Below are positions 60,738-64,000 of a DNA stretch of 64,000 nucleotides, one piece after another. Position 1 is the first letter of the stretch. Every line of letters begins with the position of its first letter. Location: contig NZ_BCQS01000003.1 in assembly GCF_001552195.1 (NCBI RefSeq), positions 1,010,403 through 1,074,402 on the forward strand. Direction: 5' to 3'. Below the pieces are notes generated by a model. It was not told where the DNA came from. It worked only from the letters and a program-made list of their open reading frames with translations, and searched no databases. Source of the DNA: Actinomadura latina NBRC 106108. Lineage in GTDB: Bacteria; Actinomycetota; Actinomycetes; Streptosporangiales; Streptosporangiaceae. The position numbers were made by a program, and so were the translations under genes.

Positions 60738-62894
60738 GTGCGACCACGTGCCCTCGTCTACGGCGACGTCGACCTCAACATGATCGACGGGTCGGCGATC
60801 TGGGCCCAGGGCATGGTCCAGGCCCTCGCGCGCGCCGGCTGCGAGGTGACCCTGGTCCTCAAGGCGCCCGTCCGGACCGGCCGGCTCGTCGACCCGCTCC
60901 GCGCCCTGCCCGGCGTCACCGTCCGCAGCCCGCACGCCGAGGGACTCCTCGACGCGCCCATGGCCCCGCGGCACGCCGCCGCGATCCTCGCGCGGATCGA
61001 CGCCGAGGCCCCGCACGACCTGGTCGTCGTCCGGGGCCGCCGCCTCGCGGGCAAGCTCGCCGCGGGCCCCCTGGCCGGACGCCTCTGGACGTACCTGACC
61101 GACGTCCCGCAGTCGGCCGCCGGGTTCAGCGTGGCCGCGAAGGGCGAACTGCGCCGCATCGCGGACGCCTCCCGCGTCCTCCTGTGCCAGACGGAGGAAC
61201 TGCGCGGCTTCCTGGAGAGCGCCGTCCCCGCCACCGCGGGCAAGAGCGTCCTGTTCCCGCCGGTGGTCGTCCTCTCCGACCTGGAGACCCGCCCTCCCGG
61301 CGCCCCCGACGGCCCGCTCCGGCTCGTCTACACGGGCAAGTTCGCGCCGCGCTGGAACACCTACGAGATGACGTCCCTCCCGCGCCTGCTCGCCATGCGC
61401 GGCGTGGACGCCGAACTCCACATGATCGGCGACAAGGTCCACGACGACCCCGCCGACCCGGGCTTCGCGACCCGCATGCGCACCGCGCTGGAAACGGCCG
61501 AGGGCGTCGTCTGGCACGGCGGCCACCCCCGCGCCGAGGCGATGCGGCTGACCGCGTCCTGCGACGTCGGCCTGTCGTGGCGCGACCCGTCGATGGACGC
61601 GAGCCTGGAACTGTCCACGAAGGTCCTGGAATGCGGCACTCTCGGCGTCCCGGTGGTCCTCAACCGCACACCCATGCACGAACGGCTCCTCGGCGCGGAC
61701 TACCCCCTCTTCGCGGCCACCGAGGACGACGTCCTGGACGCCCTGACCCTCATCGGCAAGAACCCGGACGTCTACACCCTCGCCGCCGACCGCTGCCGCA
61801 CGGCCGCCGCCGACTTCACCCTCGACGCCGCCGCTGAACGCCTCCGGAGCCACCTCTCCCAGACCTTCCCCGAACCGTCCCCGGGTGTCCTGGCCGTCAA
61901 GGGCCGTCCCCTCCGCGTCGGCGTGGCAGGCCACGACCTGAAGTTCTTCACCCGCCTGCTCGACTACCTGCGCTCCCGCCCCGACATGGAAATCCGCGTA
62001 GACCACTGGGCAGCCCTCAAGGCCCACGACGAGAAACGCAGCCAAGACCTGGTCGACTGGGCGGACGTCATCATCTGCGAATGGTGCGGCCCGAACGCCC
62101 TCTGGTTCGCGAGCCACAAACGCACCGACCAGCGCCTGGTCGTCCGCCTCCATCGCTTCGAGCTCTACGCCGCTTGGCCGAAGCAGCTCGACATCGATGC
62201 GGTCGACCAGGTCGTCTGCGTCAGCCCCCACTACACCGACCTGACCCGCGAAGTGACCGGCTGGCCCGCCTCCAAGGTCGTCACGATCCCCAACTGGGTG
62301 GACGACGCCCAACTGGACCGCGCCAAACTCCCCGGCGCCGAACACCACCTGGGGATGATCGGCATAGCCCCGTCCCGCAAACGCCTGGACCTGGCCCTGG
62401 ACGTCCTCGAAGAGCTGCGCCGCGACGACCCCCGCTTCACCCTCTTCGTCAAATCCAAGCTCCCCTGGGAGTACTGGTGGATCTGGCAGAAGGAAGAAGA
62501 GCGGGCCCACTACGAGAAGGTGTTCCGCCGCATCCGCCGCTCCCACCTCCTCTCCGGCGGCGTCGTCTTCGACAGCTACGGCCGCGACGTGGCCTCCTGG
62601 CTGCGCCGCATCGGCTTCGTCCTCTCCACTAGCGACGACGAGAGCTTCCACCTGGCCCCGGCTGAAGGAATGGCGTCCGGCGCCGTCCCGGCCCTCCTCA
62701 ACTGGCCCGGCGCCGAAACCATCTACGACCCCCGCTGGATCCACGAATCCCCAACGGCAATGGCCGCCTCGATCTCGGCCACAGTCACCCTGAACCGCTG
62801 GCAACAAGACAGTGACGTCGCCAAAGCCCAACTCAAAACCGCCTACGCCCTACCCGAGGTATGCCGCCAATGGACAGACCTCCTAACCGGATAA
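60738..62894 (+). CDS. Tandem two-domain GT4-like glycosyltransferase
   Basis: This is a 718-aa protein that contains two GT-B modules. Module 1 (about residues 1-385) starts ALVYGDVDLNMIDGSAIWAQGMVQALARAG and contains LVYTGKFAPRWNTYEM and ELSTKVLECGTLGVPVVLNRTP (donor site). Module 2 (about 395-718) starts LRVGVAGHDLKFFTRLLDYLRS and includes VDQVVCVSPHYTDL, MIGIAPSRKRLDLALDVLEEL and STSDDESFHLAPAEGMASGAVPALLNWPGAETIYD. Each may add one sugar in sequence. GTG 60738 has AAAGGA upstream; an in-frame TTG at 60723 overlaps the preceding stop. The last 1.3 kb has a strong C-at-third-position habit. Confidence 0.82.
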   Translation: MRPRALVYGDVDLNMIDGSAIWAQGMVQALARAGCEVTLVLKAPVRTGRLVDPLRALPGVTVRSPHAEGLLDAPMAPRHAAAILARIDAEAPHDLVVVRGRRLAGKLAAGPLAGRLWTYLTDVPQSAAGFSVAAKGELRRIADASRVLLCQTEELRGFLESAVPATAGKSVLFPPVVVLSDLETRPPGAPDGPLRLVYTGKFAPRWNTYEMTSLPRLLAMRGVDAELHMIGDKVHDDPADPGFATRMRTALETAEGVVWHGGHPRAEAMRLTASCDVGLSWRDPSMDASLELSTKVLECGTLGVPVVLNRTPMHERLLGADYPLFAATEDDVLDALTLIGKNPDVYTLAADRCRTAAADFTLDAAAERLRSHLSQTFPEPSPGVLAVKGRPLRVGVAGHDLKFFTRLLDYLRSRPDMEIRVDHWAALKAHDEKRSQDLVDWADVIICEWCGPNALWFASHKRTDQRLVVRLHRFELYAAWPKQLDIDAVDQVVCVSPHYTDLTREVTGWPASKVVTIPNWVDDAQLDRAKLPGAEHHLGMIGIAPSRKRLDLALDVLEELRRDDPRFTLFVKSKLPWEYWWIWQKEEERAHYEKVFRRIRRSHLLSGGVVFDSYGRDVASWLRRIGFVLSTSDDESFHLAPAEGMASGAVPALLNWPGAETIYDPRWIHESPTAMAASISATVTLNRWQQDSDVAKAQLKTAYALPEVCRQWTDLLTG

Positions 62895-63085
62895 GGCCAA
62901 GGCGACGGCCAGCCTCGCCACCCTCGGTCTCACAACCGGGCATCACAACCCATAACGCCAGAACACCGGCGTCCCTGCCGTCGGCTGAGGCGAAGGGGCT
63001 CGGTGCGGACGTAGCATTGGCCAGAGCTATCCAGAAGGTCTGATTATTCTCACTGGGTTGGGCAATTCTGAGCGTGTTCGTTCGA

Positions 63086-63091
63086 TAGCAT
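63086..63091 (+). promoter_or_regulatory. Putative -10 element of a leaderless DUF222-gene transcript
   Basis: TAGCAT ends 6 nt before the ATG at 63098. The surrounding 200-bp gap (62895-63097) is more AT-rich than the rest of the window and contains no other recognisable feature. Confidence 0.4.
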
Positions 63092-63097
63092 GGAGTT

Positions 63098-64000
63098 ATG
63101 TGTTCGAGCGGAATCGATGTCACGTCGATGTCCACCGGTGAGCTGGTGGACGCGGCGGCCTCGATCGCGGCCGAACTCGCCCGGCGCGAGGCGCCCGACT
63201 CCCCGGCCGTCTGCATGGCACAGGCCGAAACGCTCGCCCGCGCCACCGATCGGCATGAGAGCGCCCTGGCCGCGCTGATCGGACGCATCGACGCGTCCGC
63301 CGAGGTGCGCCGGTGGGGCCTGCCGTCCACGCTGGCGTGGCTGCGCACCCGCATGGGCATGCGCGAAGCCCGCGCCAGAGAACGCCTCCACCTCGCCCGC
63401 CACAGCCGCCGCCTCCCCGAAGTGGCGCGTCGGCTCGCCGCAAGCGACCTGTCCTACGGGTATGCCTCCACCATCGCCGCGGCGGTCGCCCGGCTGGACG
63501 ACGCCGACTGCGCCGCCGCCGAACAGATCCTCCTCGATCTGGCCGGGCAGGGCTTCTCCGCCGGAAAGGTCGCCGCCCTCGGCAACAGGATCACCGACCT
63601 CATCGCCGAACGCGACGGCACCGAAGCGGCACCCGACACCGACACCCGCCGCGGCTACGAGCGCTCCTGGATCGACACGACCCGATCCCTGGACGGCGGC
63701 CGCTACGTCAAAGGCTGGCTCAACGCCGAAGACGCCGCGATCTGGGACGGCACCCTGGCCCCCCTGGCCAAACCCGCCGGCACCGACGACCGCCGCGACC
63801 CGTCCGAACGCACCGCCGCCGCATTGACCGCCGTCCTGTCGGGCGGGCACACCGCCACCCGCGTCACCGTCATCTGCGACCTGGACACCCTCACCGGCGG
63901 CCAGGCCCCAGCCCGACTGGCCGACGGCACCCCGATCCCCGCCGCCCAAGCCCGCCGCATCGCCCTGGCCGCCGGAGTCTCAGCGCTCCTCCTCGGTCGC
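63098..64000 (+). CDS. DUF222 domain protein (13E12/HNH endonuclease family), 3' truncated by window
   Basis: The first 301 codons of a protein are present, and the frame is open to the window edge. The N-terminal part matches DUF222: STGELVDAAASIAAELARREA, RIDASAEVRRWGLPSTLAWLRTRMGMREARARERLHLARHSRRLPEVARRLAASDLSYGYASTIAAAVARL, LNAEDAAIWDGTLAPLAKP, and DRRDPSERTAAALTAVLSGG. Family members normally end with an HNH nuclease domain, which would lie beyond the window. These genes occur in many copies in actinobacteria and include the mycobacterial REP13E12 repeats used as prophage attachment sites. ATG 63098 is supported by a TAGCAT hexamer 6 nt upstream. Confidence 0.83.
   Translation, partial: MCSSGIDVTSMSTGELVDAAASIAAELARREAPDSPAVCMAQAETLARATDRHESALAALIGRIDASAEVRRWGLPSTLAWLRTRMGMREARARERLHLARHSRRLPEVARRLAASDLSYGYASTIAAAVARLDDADCAAAEQILLDLAGQGFSAGKVAALGNRITDLIAERDGTEAAPDTDTRRGYERSWIDTTRSLDGGRYVKGWLNAEDAAIWDGTLAPLAKPAGTDDRRDPSERTAAALTAVLSGGHTATRVTVICDLDTLTGGQAPARLADGTPIPAAQARRIALAAGVSALLLGR

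Noticed and set aside
59223..62831. A minus-strand open frame of 1,200 codons across wecB and the glycosyltransferases
   Set aside because: It spans several well-supported plus-strand genes and has no recognisable domain.

Overview
The window is 64 kb of very GC-rich DNA, densely packed with genes that show strong G/C preference at third codon positions. The gene content points to a filamentous actinobacterium: Tad pilus genes without an outer-membrane secretin, acyl-CoA carboxylase beta/epsilon subunits, the GlgX-TreY-TreZ trehalose route, LCP and GtrA cell-wall proteins, HelR, and a DUF222/HNH protein. A Streptosporangiales member such as Actinomadura or a relative fits best, but that placement is inferred from gene families only. 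I saw no rRNA, tRNA, CRISPR array, complete insertion sequence or replication origin. No stretch longer than about 270 bp is without a gene.

Layout. 1-8.2 kb: the distal part of a Tad/Flp pilus operon (end of a probable TadZ/CpaE-like protein, CpaF/TadA, TadB, TadC, a Flp-like pilin, three TadE/TadG-like proteins), ending in a large membrane protein with LysM and SARP/BTAD regions. 8.2-17 kb: a NYN protein, acyl-CoA carboxylase epsilon and beta subunits, PEP carboxylase, enoyl-CoA hydratase, biotin ligase and a class III adenylate cyclase. 17-26.6 kb: bacterioferritin and its ferredoxin next to an IdeR/DtxR-like iron box, the glgX-treY-treZ operon, and a two-component system. 26.6-32.3 kb: GtrA, PurK/PurE, a CoA-binding protein, UDP-glucose dehydrogenase and an acyl-CoA dehydrogenase. 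32.3-37.8 kb: a TetR/DUF2867 divergent pair with twin operators, a DeoR/MFS pair, an orphan HATPase-like protein, a secreted protein and a thioesterase.

37.8-47 kb is a cell-envelope region: an LCP ligase, an ExoA-like glycosyltransferase, a membrane protein, a glycerophosphodiesterase and an IspD-like cytidylyltransferase. These are followed by a tight operon of a LicC-like nucleotidyltransferase, an sn-glycerol-1-phosphate dehydrogenase-like enzyme, a CDP-alcohol phosphotransferase with an altered active-site motif, and a GT2 glycosyltransferase. I regard this operon as the most interesting candidate system: it reads as a CDP-glycerol(-1-phosphate)-type pathway for a surface polymer or lipid. 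47-53 kb holds TetR, HelR, an acetoacetate-decarboxylase-like/SDR pair, an SRPBCC protein and a MESH1-like HD hydrolase. 53-62.9 kb holds a PQQ-propeller protein and a second surface-glycan locus (two GT4 enzymes, a WecC/WbpA-like dehydrogenase, WecB, a coiled-coil protein and a tandem two-domain glycosyltransferase). The window ends inside a DUF222/HNH gene.

A recurring regulatory theme is a -10-like hexamer placed 6-7 nt before the start codon with no Shine-Dalgarno sequence. Seven genes show this leaderless arrangement: accB, ppc, the response regulator, purK, the acyl-CoA dehydrogenase, the DeoR regulator and the DUF222 gene.
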